Source: Gammaproteobacteria bacterium (GTDB lineage: Bacteria; Pseudomonadota; Gammaproteobacteria; Ga0077554; Ga007554). Taken from it: 64,000 bases of DNA. The notes below the pieces were generated by a model. The model ran no database searches. It worked only from the letters and a program-made list of their open reading frames with translations, and was not told the DNA's origin. The translations under genes and the position numbers were made by a program. Position 1 is the first letter of the stretch. Each line of letters begins with the position of its first letter. The stretch is from assembly GCA_021731145.1 (NCBI GenBank), contig JAKFXX010000003.1, positions 58,825 through 122,824 of the forward strand. Reading direction: 5' to 3'. Shown here piece by piece: positions 1-8,448 of this stretch.

Positions 1-67
1 CCCCGGAATCACAACCGCCCAATGCGACTATACCGACCAATACAGGCAGAAAATATTTTTTACTCAT
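1..67 (-). CDS. 5' end of a putative lipoprotein gene (cut by window edge)
   Basis: Reading the minus strand from 67, an ATG opens a frame that stays open to the window edge and gives about 22 residues: a short basic start (MSKKY), a hydrophobic stretch and a lipobox-like LGGCDS. A Shine-Dalgarno-like GGAGAG lies about 10 nt upstream. It starts 16 nt after the stop of the DUF2231 gene on the same strand, so the two are probably co-transcribed. The function cannot be read from the visible part; a lipidated envelope protein is the inference. Confidence 0.6.
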   Translation of the reverse strand, partial: MSKKYFLPVLVGIVALGGCDSG

Positions 68-83
68 TGAATCTATCTCTCCG

Positions 84-746
84 TCAGTGTGTATGTGGTT
101 TCGCGGGATCATCGACATGGGGTGGCGGTTTTTTCGCCGGAGGGTCATGCGGTTCCGCCTGCTGCTCGTCATGCGCATGCTCATCATCGTGAGAAGGTGG
201 CTCGACCATCGTTGCGTTTGGTGCAGGCGCGGCATCGCTGCCGTGATCATGGCCTCCACCATCAGCATGTGCGTGCCCATGGCCTTCTCCTTCCGCCTTG
301 GGTAGCGACTTCACCCCCAAGCCATAGCGGTAGACCAGCTCAGCACCGTGCCAGGCAGTGGATAGCAGCAATCCGCCGGTGAGCAGCAGCAATCCCAGGA
401 ATAGGCCATTGACCTTGGCCCCCGCGCGGTATTTCCACCACGACCACAACGCGAGCGGTATCACCACACCGAGGGTGACCAACGCCCAATTACGGTGTTC
501 GATCATTGCCTCGTGCGACGGGGTATCGTGATTCACACTATTAAATGCAAACCACCCTGCCACGCCGGTGATGACGGCAAAACCACCCCCCAGCCACAGG
601 TTCCAGTAAGCCACGGTGAGCCACTGTTCGCGCCAGTGCTGATTTTTCACCAGATAGGCCAGTAGAAAAAAACCTATCGAAGTGCTGAGTAGTCCCACCG
701 TGAAATGGACAAAAATAGGATGCCAGTTGGGGATGATTTCAATCAT
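84..746 (-). CDS. DUF2231 family membrane protein with His-rich tail
   Basis: This 220-residue protein begins with the DUF2231-type N-terminus, HPIFVHFTVGLL, in which histidines sit at the start of the first membrane helix. Four or five hydrophobic helices fill residues 8-145, with further histidines inside them (HRNW, AWHGAEL). The last 70 residues are soluble, rich in His, Asp and Pro, and look metal-binding. DUF2231 proteins are inner-membrane proteins of unknown function, sometimes compared with cytochrome-b-like helical bundles; heme binding is possible but unproven. The gene directly precedes a putative lipoprotein gene on the same strand. The small His/Cys-rich exported protein upstream makes a metal-related role plausible, though this is inference. 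Confidence 0.75.
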   Translation of the reverse strand: MIEIIPNWHPIFVHFTVGLLSTSIGFFLLAYLVKNQHWREQWLTVAYWNLWLGGGFAVITGVAGWFAFNSVNHDTPSHEAMIEHRNWALVTLGVVIPLALWSWWKYRAGAKVNGLFLGLLLLTGGLLLSTAWHGAELVYRYGLGVKSLPKAEGEGHGHAHADGGGHDHGSDAAPAPNATMVEPPSHDDEHAHDEQQAEPHDPPAKKPPPHVDDPAKPHTH

Positions 747-866
747 GGCTAGACTCCTTTGGGTTTTCTATGTGCGAGTGAAACAACAAAACAAAAACAT
801 ACGCGAGACTTCAGGGACCTCTGGATGAGGACTTCGTTCGTTTATGACGATCTTGTGATTAGATTG

Positions 867-916
867 GTAGGGTGTGTCCTACGCACCAACCATGTGGTGC
901 GTAGGACGCACCCTAC
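867..916. repeat. Near-perfect inverted repeat (REP-like) between two genes
   Basis: Two 22-bp arms (867-888 and 895-916) pair with one mismatch around a 6-nt loop. Each arm starts GTAGGGTG and contains the inner palindrome-like GTCCTACGCACC. It lies in the 179-bp gap between the small exported-protein gene and the DUF2231 gene. It has no T-tract, so it is not a classical terminator. A degenerate relative seems to sit at 57405-57445. The pattern resembles dispersed extragenic palindromes of proteobacteria; copy number in the genome cannot be seen here. Confidence 0.75.
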
Positions 917-925
917 ATAATCTAT

Positions 926-1303
926 TTAGAGGATATTTCTGGGGGGTTTTGTTGCGGTGGGGATGACGATGCTGGTGACTATAACGGTTAAAGCGGAGCG
1001 GGGCGTGGATGGACTCGCGTGTGTCACATCATGATGCGTTGTGATCAACGCGAAGCAGCAATGCGCGCCTGATGAGCAATCGTGTGTGCCACTTTTGGTG
1101 GGGTGGCCTTTTTCGCATTGGCTGGCATTGGATGCGGCATCATCCATAACGGCGTGATGATGGCTGTCGCCGATCAACCCGGCAGCCGGGGAGGTCTGCT
1201 CTGCCATGGCGGTATGAATTCCTGCATAGGAAAGCCTTACCGGCACCACCATCAAGGTGAGAGCCAGAAGCACGCTCATGAGCTTGTAGATTGCTTTTAT
1301 CAT
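926..1303 (-). CDS. Small exported His/Cys-rich protein, unknown function
   Basis: The 125-residue product starts with a clear signal peptide (residues 1-27, ending LSYAG). The mature part carries HHH, a cluster of cysteines (CEKGH, HDCSSGAHCC) and an HH pair. Such composition is common in small periplasmic proteins tied to metal resistance loci (DUF2946- or CzcI-like), but I cannot assign a family with confidence. It ends near a Pro-Pro-Arg motif. The neighbouring DUF2231 protein is also His-rich, so metal handling or sensing is a reasonable guess and no more. Confidence 0.6.
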   Translation of the reverse strand: MIKAIYKLMSVLLALTLMVVPVRLSYAGIHTAMAEQTSPAAGLIGDSHHHAVMDDAASNASQCEKGHPTKSGTHDCSSGAHCCFALITTHHDVTHASPSTPRSALTVIVTSIVIPTATKPPRNIL

Positions 1304-1335
1304 TGTAGATAAGCATAGCCCGATTCAAATTTTTG

Positions 1336-4143
1336 TCAACCGGTAGACATATCCGGCTCTCCACAAAAGCGCAGGATCTCAGTGCGGGTGGCATTGCGCA
1401 GTTTGATGGCGGCAGGCCAATCGGGGCCTTCCGGGGTGATCGGCGCGCTGATCGTGATGCTGATCGAGCCACGGCGTGGAAACCACTGGTCGGCGCGCAG
1501 GATGGTGCGGGTGCCGCGAATGGTCACGGGCGCCACCGGCACGCCCGCTTGGCTGGCCGCCACAAACGCGCCCATGCGGAACGGTAACAATCCCGGCATG
1601 CGGTCAAACGTGCCCTCGGGAAAAAATATCAGCGATTGGCCGGTGCGCAGGGTTTGCAAGAGCTGTTTCACGTCTTCAATACCTTGCTCAAGATCGAAAC
1701 GCTCCACGAATTCCGCGCCGATATGTTCAAGGTATACGCGGGGAATCAGGCGCTCTCTCAGTTCCCGTTTGGCGACGAAGCTGAACTGCTTTGGCAGGGC
1801 GGCCACCAGCAGGATGCCGTCGAGATAGCTGGCGTGATTCGCCACCAGTATGCACGGCCCATGCGGCAGGTTTTCCAGCCCTCGCACCACAAACGGCGTG
1901 CCGGACAGGCGCACGAAGAGTCGGGCCATGATGCGACTGATGGTCCAACCCCAGGCGGGACGCGGCAGCAGGGCGGCCATCAGCCATGTCAGGGGCGCCA
2001 ATACCCAGAACAGAAACCATGTGTAACCGGCATAAAAGATGCCGGACGCCAGACGCAGTGAGCGTCTCAGTTGCGGCGTAACACTGGTCCACGCCAGGCG
2101 CGCGAATTGCCACCACACCGCGCGTGGCCGCCGCCCCGCAGTTCCGCCTTTTTCGTAAAGCTCGCGGCTGGCTGCACGGCGGATCTTGCCGCTGGAGGTC
2201 TTGAGTACGGTGTGCGGCGGAGCCAGCACGATATCGTCCGGCGGCTCACCCAGCAGGTTCATTGCCAGGGTGTTGATTTCCCCGCGCAGTTTGTCCGGCA
2301 CGGTGGCCTCGGTCTCGCGCGTCTCCGCCAGCACGATGAGGCGTTCCGTGCCGGAGGCGGGACCGGGGCTGCCGAACACCGCGACACAGCCTTTGCGTAT
2401 GCCGGGGATGTTGCCCACGGCTTCTTCCAGTTCATAGGGGTAGATGTTACGCCCGGCGCGGATGATGATGTCCTTGGCGCGGCCGGTGAGATAGACATCG
2501 CCAGCGGCGATGTAGGCAAAATCGCCGGAATCCAGCCACTCCCCATGAAACAGGCGGCGCGTCTGCTCCGGGTTACGGAAATAGCCGCTGGTGGTTGAAG
2601 GCCCGCGGAACTCCAATTGTCCCTCTTCGCGTTCGCCCAGTTCGTGGCCGGTGGCATCGACGATGCGGATCTGGTGGCTGGGCAGGGGCTGGCCGCAGGC
2701 CACGAAGCGCAACGCATCTTTCTCTTCTTCACTGGCTGGGAGGGCTTTGCCGGCGCGCATGAACGTATCACGCTTGATGTGGTCGATGATTGGGCCGCGG
2801 CCGGGGGGCGGAAAGGCCAGACCTACAGCGGACTCGGCCAGCCCGTAGACGGGCGCGATGGCTTCAGGGCGCAGGCCGTAGCGGGCGAAACGCCGCTGGA
2901 AGTTGACGATAGTGTCAGGGCTGACCGGCTCGGCGCCGTTGAAGGCCATGCGCCAGGAGCTGAGGTCCAAGCCCTCGATGGCGTGGTCGCTGATCTTGCG
3001 CAGGCACAATTCATAAGCGAAATTAGGTGCCGCCGACAGTGTGCCGCGGTGCCGGTGGATGGCCCACAACCAGCGCTCCGGGCGGGCCAGAAAGGCGAGG
3101 GGTGACATGACAACAAAAGGGATGGCGTAATACAGGCTGCCGAGCCAGGCGCCGATCAGCCCCATATCATGGTACAAGGGGAGCCAGCTGACGAACACAT
3201 CCGTGGAGTCCGCCCGCGTTGCCTGCCCCATGGCGCGGATGTTTGCCAGCAGATTGGCGTGCGTCAGCACGACCCCTTTGGGATTGCCTGTGCTGCCCGA
3301 GGTGTATTGCAAAAAGGCAATGTCCTGGGCCTTGATGACGGGGACGCTGATGGGGCTGACGAGCGCCGCGTGGGAGACCGAAAGCTCCTGCACCGTGGTC
3401 ACGCTGTGCAGTCCCTCCACGTGGGATTTAAGCAGCCGCGCCACCGCCTTGGCCTCGGGTACGGTGATCAGGATGGAGGCGAGGGCGTTGTTCAGAATGC
3501 CCGCGTGGCGGCGCAGATGATCTTCAATCTGCGACAGGCGCGCAGGCGGGTAGATGGGAACCGGCACGCCGCCAGCGAGCAGGATGCCGTAAAAACAATA
3601 AAAATAATCCCGGCTGGTTGGCAGCATGATGGCCACACTTTGCCCCGGTTGCAGGCCGCGCGCCCGTAGCCCCGCCGCCACAGCCGCTGCTCCCTGGCGC
3701 AGGGTGAAATAGCTGATCTCCTCTTCATCGGTTTCTTCGGAAAGGATGATATGTGTGCGTTGCGGATGTGCAGCTACGTGCCAGTCCAGAACGTCGAGGA
3801 GGGTAGCTGCGTGGTCGGGTTCGGCCTCAACCCGTTCCGTCGCCGCCTCCCGGACCCTCGTTGGCATGGCGGCGTGAGGAGCAGCGGAAGAGGCCGCGAG
3901 CACTGCGCGTAGCAGGTCACGTGGCGTCTCAACTGCCGTCAATGTCTGCTCCGGCAGGCTCACGCCGAAGGCCTGCTCGATACGCAGCAGCAGTTCCACC
4001 CGCGCCAGACTGTCGAAACCCAGATCCCGATCCAGAGAGCTGTCGAGCGTCAGCGCTGATCCGGCCTTTCTATTGGGGTGTAACTCAATGCCGAGCTGGC
4101 GCACGGTGTCGAGCAGTACCGGGGTGAGATCATCGGCGTCCAT
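1336..4143 (-). CDS. ACP-fatty acyl-AMP ligase-acyltransferase fusion protein
   Basis: This protein of about 935 residues has three parts. An acyl carrier domain (about residues 1-80) holds the phosphopantetheine site in LGFDSLARVE. An AMP-binding/FAAL-type ligase domain (about 110-680) holds the motif YTSGSTGNPKG and the late motif YLTGRAKDIIIRAGRN. A hydrophobic segment (about 715-750) precedes a PlsC-type acyltransferase domain with NHASYLD (the HX4D box) and FPEGTF. The architecture suggests activation of a fatty acid as acyl-AMP, loading on the internal ACP, and transfer to a lipid acceptor at the membrane; this follows from the families and is not shown directly. A longer frame opens at 4260, but the ATG at 4143 has AGAGG about 9 nt upstream and begins at the ACP domain. 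Lipid-hydrolase-like genes follow upstream on the same strand. Confidence 0.88.
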   Translation of the reverse strand: MDADDLTPVLLDTVRQLGIELHPNRKAGSALTLDSSLDRDLGFDSLARVELLLRIEQAFGVSLPEQTLTAVETPRDLLRAVLAASSAAPHAAMPTRVREAATERVEAEPDHAATLLDVLDWHVAAHPQRTHIILSEETDEEEISYFTLRQGAAAVAAGLRARGLQPGQSVAIMLPTSRDYFYCFYGILLAGGVPVPIYPPARLSQIEDHLRRHAGILNNALASILITVPEAKAVARLLKSHVEGLHSVTTVQELSVSHAALVSPISVPVIKAQDIAFLQYTSGSTGNPKGVVLTHANLLANIRAMGQATRADSTDVFVSWLPLYHDMGLIGAWLGSLYYAIPFVVMSPLAFLARPERWLWAIHRHRGTLSAAPNFAYELCLRKISDHAIEGLDLSSWRMAFNGAEPVSPDTIVNFQRRFARYGLRPEAIAPVYGLAESAVGLAFPPPGRGPIIDHIKRDTFMRAGKALPASEEEKDALRFVACGQPLPSHQIRIVDATGHELGEREEGQLEFRGPSTTSGYFRNPEQTRRLFHGEWLDSGDFAYIAAGDVYLTGRAKDIIIRAGRNIYPYELEEAVGNIPGIRKGCVAVFGSPGPASGTERLIVLAETRETEATVPDKLRGEINTLAMNLLGEPPDDIVLAPPHTVLKTSSGKIRRAASRELYEKGGTAGRRPRAVWWQFARLAWTSVTPQLRRSLRLASGIFYAGYTWFLFWVLAPLTWLMAALLPRPAWGWTISRIMARLFVRLSGTPFVVRGLENLPHGPCILVANHASYLDGILLVAALPKQFSFVAKRELRERLIPRVYLEHIGAEFVERFDLEQGIEDVKQLLQTLRTGQSLIFFPEGTFDRMPGLLPFRMGAFVAASQAGVPVAPVTIRGTRTILRADQWFPRRGSISITISAPITPEGPDWPAAIKLRNATRTEILRFCGEPDMSTG

Positions 4144-4279
4144 GTATCCCGCACCTCTTTCAGGAAGTTGGCTGGTAAAACTTTGCCTTAAAGTAAGGTC
4201 ATTATGCGCTTGTATTGATTGTCTCTGCCATACTTTAAGAAAGCCTGATCCTATTTGCACAGCGAGCAGCAGGTGCGGA

Positions 4280-5110
4280 TTATTCGCTCATGGAATTTCT
4301 GATAAGGAAGTCGGCCAGGGCATCGACCCAGGCTTCACGCATGAAGATGAATCCGTCGTTGTGGCCGCCCGCCAGCTGCAGAAGAACCTTGGGCTCCGAC
4401 GCCGCCTCGAATAGCATTTCAGCGTGACGGAAGGGGACGATCTCGTCATCCGGACTATGGGCGACCAGCACCGGGGAGCGCACCGCTGCGAGCGCGGCGC
4501 GGGTATTATAACGCAGGCGAACCAGCCATCGCGCCGGCAGCCAGGGATAGAGGTCAGCCGCAAGCTCCGGCGCGGAGGTGAAAGCCGAAGACAATACCAG
4601 CGCGCCCGGCTGCACCCGCGCCGCCAGCCAGGCCGCCACGGCGGCGCCCAGGGATTCGCCGAAAAGGACGATGCGCCCGGGCTCAATGCCGCGCTGCCGG
4701 GTCAGGTGAGTCCAGGCGGTCTGGGCGTCCCGGTATAAGCCTTCCTCGGAGGGTTGGCCGGTGCTGCGGCCGTAGCCGCGATAATCGAAAATCAGGACGC
4801 CATAACCCAGGCGATGGAACATGGCGATCGTATCCATACGGTGGGAAATGTTGCCGGCATTGCCGTGCAGGATGAGCACGGCGCCGCGCGCCTGCGGCTT
4901 GGGCACGAACCAGGCATCCAGCCGTTCGCCGTCTGGCGTGGCCAGGGTCAGCGGCTCGTAGTCGAGGCCATGATCGCGCGGGGTGGACTGGATCTCACGG
5001 CCGATCTGCGGGTAATAGGCCAGATTTTCCTGGAAAAAAAAGAGCAGGGCGGATAAGCCGCCATAAGCCAGCACCAGGGTTCCCAGCAGATTCCAGAGCA
5101 TTTTGCCCAT
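4280..5110 (-). CDS. Alpha/beta hydrolase, membrane-anchored
   Basis: About 276 residues. An N-terminal hydrophobic anchor (LLGTLVLAYGGLSALLFFF) is followed by an alpha/beta hydrolase domain with the HGNAGN oxyanion region, the nucleophile elbow GESLG, an Asp in HSPDDEIVP and the catalytic His in GGHNDGF. The pattern matches the BEM46/ABHD13-like group of serine hydrolases; the substrate is unknown. The frame is open to 5176, but a start at 5110 (MGKML) places the anchor at the very N-terminus, as is usual for the group. It lies between the acyltransferase fusion and two membrane-protein genes on the same strand, so an esterase role in lipid turnover is an inference from context. Confidence 0.82.
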   Translation of the reverse strand: MGKMLWNLLGTLVLAYGGLSALLFFFQENLAYYPQIGREIQSTPRDHGLDYEPLTLATPDGERLDAWFVPKPQARGAVLILHGNAGNISHRMDTIAMFHRLGYGVLIFDYRGYGRSTGQPSEEGLYRDAQTAWTHLTRQRGIEPGRIVLFGESLGAAVAAWLAARVQPGALVLSSAFTSAPELAADLYPWLPARWLVRLRYNTRAALAAVRSPVLVAHSPDDEIVPFRHAEMLFEAASEPKVLLQLAGGHNDGFIFMREAWVDALADFLIRNSMSE

Positions 5111-5270
5111 CTCGCTTGAATTTACCCCCCCAAGAGTGAGCCTCAGCGCAACTGAGCGGTTTTCCAAGGATAGCAAAACCTGGCCCGGCTATCCAGGCGC
5201 AGGCGGATGGCGTAGATCGGGATGGTTTTTTGCGTTTTCATAAAGGGAGAAGCCCTCTTGCAGGGAAATT

Positions 5271-5894
5271 TCAGCCCCTTGCAAATGCTTTTTGCAGCAC
5301 AAGGTGTGTAGGCAGATAGACGCAGAGAGGAAACAGCAGCATCAGCCCCATCAGATACAGGGGAGCGGGCAGCCAGGTCTGCGGCGTGTCGCCCAGTCCA
5401 AATACCCAATTGATATTCCTGGCCGGGTCCGTGAACAGGTAAGTGGCGGGCAGCACCACCCAGCACAGCAGCGTCGCCGCGAGCCAGGCGCGTCGGTCGT
5501 AACCGAGCCGGTAGAGCATCCACACGAGCAGCGCCGGCAGGAAAACGTGGAATAGTGACAGCCCCCGCAGCCACAGCGGCTGCGCAGGATTGAACATATA
5601 GCCGGTCGCGTCCAGGCCGGCCAAGCCTCGCCCGGCGATGAGACGGGTGAAGAAATCCATGTTCCACGCCAGTTCCGGCAACAGCACCCCCACCGCCATC
5701 GTGCTGGCGATAAACCGGCTCGCGCGCCACAGGGCGGCCACCATGGCAAGGAGCGCGATGTCGGAGGCCCACAGGAAGTGCGCCGGGCCATTGTGCACCC
5801 AATACACCGGCACCAACCCGGCGACGAACAGGGTGTAGGAAATCTTGAGCCAGAGCGGGATCGCTCCATGCTTTGTACCTGCCCGGCGCCTCAC
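5271..5894 (-). CDS. Multi-pass membrane protein, unknown function
   Basis: The 207-residue product has about six hydrophobic helices and short polar loops; aromatic and histidine residues sit near helix ends (YWVHNG, RGLSLFHVFLPALL). I do not recognise a named domain with confidence. Its start overlaps the stop of the ceramidase-like gene by 4 nt (ATGA type), which implies translational coupling and a shared job with it. Confidence 0.7.
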   Translation of the reverse strand: MRRRAGTKHGAIPLWLKISYTLFVAGLVPVYWVHNGPAHFLWASDIALLAMVAALWRASRFIASTMAVGVLLPELAWNMDFFTRLIAGRGLAGLDATGYMFNPAQPLWLRGLSLFHVFLPALLVWMLYRLGYDRRAWLAATLLCWVVLPATYLFTDPARNINWVFGLGDTPQTWLPAPLYLMGLMLLFPLCVYLPTHLVLQKAFARG

Positions 5895-6676
5895 AGGGCT
5901 TGCCGTCGCCGCAAGTGCAGCGCCACTCCATACACCGCCAGGGCGGCGATCGCGTGCTTGATCGTGTGTCCGCTGACGAGTCCGCCGGTCAGCGCGAAAA
6001 CCGGGCGATCACCGAGATCGCCCAGCAAGGCCAGCAGATAAAGCCCGATGACCGCCAGGATGATGCGATCGCCGCTGTAGCGCGGCGGGTAAAGCCAGAG
6101 CACGAGCGGAACCAACAGCATCGGGGTGAGCTGCATCAGGCCATAGGGGCGCAGGTCGCCCATCCCGCGCGCTTCGCTCCAGCCCCAATAGGCGGCACTG
6201 CCAAGACCCGCAACGAGTAACAGCGGCAGCAGGCGCAACCCGGCCCGGGGGCCGACGCGCTCGGATAGGATGGCGGCGAACCAGGCCATGAACGCCAGCA
6301 TCATCGCCGCACGGTCCCACAGCAGGCGATCATTGCCGGGGGCGAGGTGGTAATAGCCCGACCCGAATCCAATCAGAACGGTGGCAAAAAAGAACATCTG
6401 GTAAGGCCGCGCCTCGCGCGGGTCGATGAAAGCGCGCCGCCCCGCTGGGCTGAACAGGAAGCGCAGGCCAATCACGCCAGCCAGAACGAACAAGGCGTTG
6501 GAAGCAGTGTCGAGGCAATTGGGCAGGCCCCAGCAGGCGCGCCGATCGGCGAACGCGTGATAGCTGAGCGGCTGCGCAATGGGCGGCAGCACAAAGGCGA
6601 GCCCCGCCAGCACGCCAACCAGCAGCCACAGGCCAAGCGCCCTGGCACGGGGGGCAGGATTGCGCCGAGCGCTCAT
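5891..6676 (-). CDS. Ceramidase-like (CREST/aPHC) membrane hydrolase
   Basis: About 261 residues from the ATG at 6676, with roughly seven membrane helices. Motifs of the alkaline ceramidase/PAQR-like CREST superfamily can be seen: GSGYYHLAPGNDRLLWDR (Ser/His/Asp cluster after helix 2) and a late SGHTIKHAIAAL with two histidines. These residues bind a catalytic metal in the family. CREST hydrolases cut amide or ester bonds in lipids; the substrate here is unknown. The frame is open further upstream to 6763, but 6676 has a purine-rich GAGGCGG just upstream. The gene is coupled by a 4-nt overlap to the next membrane protein and probably to a small upstream frame. Confidence 0.75.
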   Translation of the reverse strand: MSARRNPAPRARALGLWLLVGVLAGLAFVLPPIAQPLSYHAFADRRACWGLPNCLDTASNALFVLAGVIGLRFLFSPAGRRAFIDPREARPYQMFFFATVLIGFGSGYYHLAPGNDRLLWDRAAMMLAFMAWFAAILSERVGPRAGLRLLPLLLVAGLGSAAYWGWSEARGMGDLRPYGLMQLTPMLLVPLVLWLYPPRYSGDRIILAVIGLYLLALLGDLGDRPVFALTGGLVSGHTIKHAIAALAVYGVALHLRRRQAL

Positions 6677-6822
6677 GCGCCCGCCTCGCGCTCGGCCAGC
6701 AGCAGGTCGATCAGGCGCCACAGCCGCCACAGGTCGGGCAGGTCCTCGTGCCAGAAGCGCCACGAAAAAAGATCGGAACCCTTCATATCCACATGCCCGA
6801 GGACGCGTTGGATGAGAAACAC
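6673..6822 (-). CDS. Possible small ORF or gene remnant coupled to the ceramidase-like gene
   Basis: A minus-strand frame ends with a TGA overlapping the ATG of the ceramidase-like gene. From a GTG at 6822 (GAAGGA about 9 nt upstream) it gives 49 residues rich in Trp and Leu (SWRFWHEDLPDLWRLWR). From an internal ATG at 6786 it gives 37. The open frame continues upstream without a stop to about 6925, so it could be the 3' end of a degraded longer gene. The ATGA overlap with the next gene favours real translation; the product is not recognised. Confidence 0.4.
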   Translation of the reverse strand: MFLIQRVLGHVDMKGSDLFSWRFWHEDLPDLWRLWRLIDLLLAEREAGA

Positions 6823-7033
6823 GCTGGTCTGTCCTTCCGGTACGGATGCGGCGAGCGCCAGTCTCTCCGGGTAGGGAAGGACGGGGTCAGGCCTTCGTTG
6901 TTGTCCTACGAATTCACATTACGCCTCGCGCTGGTGGGGTGTCAAGGCAGACTTAGGGTGCGCGTGCCTCTCTATGCAAGACGCCGTTGCTATCGACCGG
7001 TAATCGCTGAATCTTCGTGCGAGATGTTCAGGC

Positions 7034-7039
7034 TATAAT
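7034..7039 (+). promoter_or_regulatory. Candidate -10 element upstream of the Rieske gene
   Basis: A perfect TATAAT lies about 73 nt before the Rieske start codon. No good -35 hexamer is visible at 16-18 nt, so the element is supported by the -10 match alone. The rest of the 6823-7111 gap shows no other gene that I can support. Confidence 0.4.
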
Positions 7040-7111
7040 GGAGGGTGTTAGGGTGCGATGCCGATACTCGGTGTCACTGGGCTTGACGGATGATTTCATG
7101 GGGGGAGTGCG

Positions 7112-7459
7112 ATGGCTTTCAATTATGTGGCGGATGAGCGTGATATACCCGTTGGTGAAAAAAAGGTGTACAACGCAGCGAATGAGAAGATATTGCTCAT
7201 CCATCTTGCTGATGGCTTTTATGCCACGCAGGCAAAATGCCCTCACATGTCGCTGCCGCTGGAAAAAGGACACATTGTTGGCGATGGCAATATCCGTTGC
7301 CACTTTCACCGTGCGGAATTTGATGTCAGGACGGGCGCGGTCTGCGAGTGGGCGAACTTTCCGCCCGGCATTCAATTGCTGAATGTGATACGTGGTGAGA
7401 AGCCGCTGAACACCTACAAAGTCAAGGTTGAAGACGGGAAGGTGTATGTCGACTGTTGA
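7112..7459 (+). CDS. Stand-alone Rieske [2Fe-2S] ferredoxin
   Basis: The 115-residue protein carries both halves of the Rieske cluster-binding motif: C-P-H at about residue 45 and C-H-F-H about 19 residues later, which ligate a [2Fe-2S] centre through two Cys and two His. It has no signal peptide or membrane helix, so it is a soluble cytoplasmic electron carrier like those of dioxygenases or the NirD group. A GGGGGGAG ribosome site precedes the ATG. The RluA-like gene follows 15 nt later. No oxygenase partner is adjacent, so its redox partner is unknown. Confidence 0.88.
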   Translation: MAFNYVADERDIPVGEKKVYNAANEKILLIHLADGFYATQAKCPHMSLPLEKGHIVGDGNIRCHFHRAEFDVRTGAVCEWANFPPGIQLLNVIRGEKPLNTYKVKVEDGKVYVDC

Positions 7460-7474
7460 TGTTCGCGTACCACA

Positions 7475-8386
7475 GTGACGATCCGTAACGAAGGCTGCGA
7501 GTATCGTGAACGGATCGGCCCCGAAGCCGAAGCCCAGACCTTGCTTGCCTATCTGAGCCGTCGATACCGCCACTCCTCCCCCGCGGAATGGGAGGCGCGC
7601 ATCGCGTCCGGCCAGGTGCTCATCAGCGCCATGCCCGCGCATCCCGAAACCGTGCTGCGCCGTGGTCAGGATCTTGTCTGGTGGCGCCCGCCCTGGGAGG
7701 AGCCAGACGCCCCGCTGTCATTCACGGTGCTTTACGAGGACGAAGACTTATTGGCGGTGGCCAAGCCTGCGGGTTTGCCGACGCTTCCGGGTGCTAATTT
7801 TTTACAAGCGACCCTGCTTTACCAGGTGCAAACCCATACGCCCGATGCTGCCCCGCTGCATCGATTGGGGCGATGGACATCCGGCTTGGTGTTGTGCGCG
7901 CGAAACCGCGATGCCCGCACAGAATTGATGCGGCAATGGTCGGCGAAGGAGGTGGGCAAACGCTACCGTGCATTAGCCGGCGGCAATCCCGGCTGGGAGG
8001 AGCTCACCATCACCGCGCCTATCGGCCCGGTTCCGCACACATTGCTCGGTTCCCTTCATGCCGCCACAGCGACAGGCAAGCCGTCGTTATCCCATGTAAC
8101 TGTCCTCGAACGCCGCGCAGATTCCTTCCTTTGTGACGTGCGTATTGCAACGGGCCGGCCCCACCAAATCCGCATACACCTGGCGGCGGCAGGGCATCCT
8201 CTGGCGGGTGATCCGCTTTATATTACTGGCGGACTCCCCGCGCCGGGCACACACGCCGTGCCCGGTGATCCGGGCTACCATCTGCATTCCGCCGAACTGG
8301 CTTTTCGCCACCCGCGCACAGGGCGTGACGTTGTAATCGAGTGTGAGCCTCCGCCATTGTTATGCTATTCAACAGATGCGCGATAA
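7475..8386 (+). CDS. RluA family pseudouridine synthase with altered catalytic motif
   Basis: The 303-residue protein has the RluA fold signatures: an S4-like N-terminal stretch, the strand YEDEDLLAVAKPAGLP, the active-site region, and the late motif GRPHQIRIHLAAAGHPLAGD. Family members convert uridine to pseudouridine in rRNA or tRNA and need an Asp in HRLDxxTSG. Here the sequence reads HRLGRWTSG, with Gly in place of the Asp. Some COG0564 members are said to carry a HRLGRGTSG form, so this may be a subfamily trait and not a mutation; activity is uncertain. The start is a GTG 15 nt after the Rieske stop. Confidence 0.85.
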   Translation: MTIRNEGCEYRERIGPEAEAQTLLAYLSRRYRHSSPAEWEARIASGQVLISAMPAHPETVLRRGQDLVWWRPPWEEPDAPLSFTVLYEDEDLLAVAKPAGLPTLPGANFLQATLLYQVQTHTPDAAPLHRLGRWTSGLVLCARNRDARTELMRQWSAKEVGKRYRALAGGNPGWEELTITAPIGPVPHTLLGSLHAATATGKPSLSHVTVLERRADSFLCDVRIATGRPHQIRIHLAAAGHPLAGDPLYITGGLPAPGTHAVPGDPGYHLHSAELAFRHPRTGRDVVIECEPPPLLCYSTDAR

Positions 8387-8448
8387 CTGTTGCGCCGCTG
8401 AGTCTCTCAATAAGAGCACGATATAAAACAACCAAGGGCATCAGTCTT

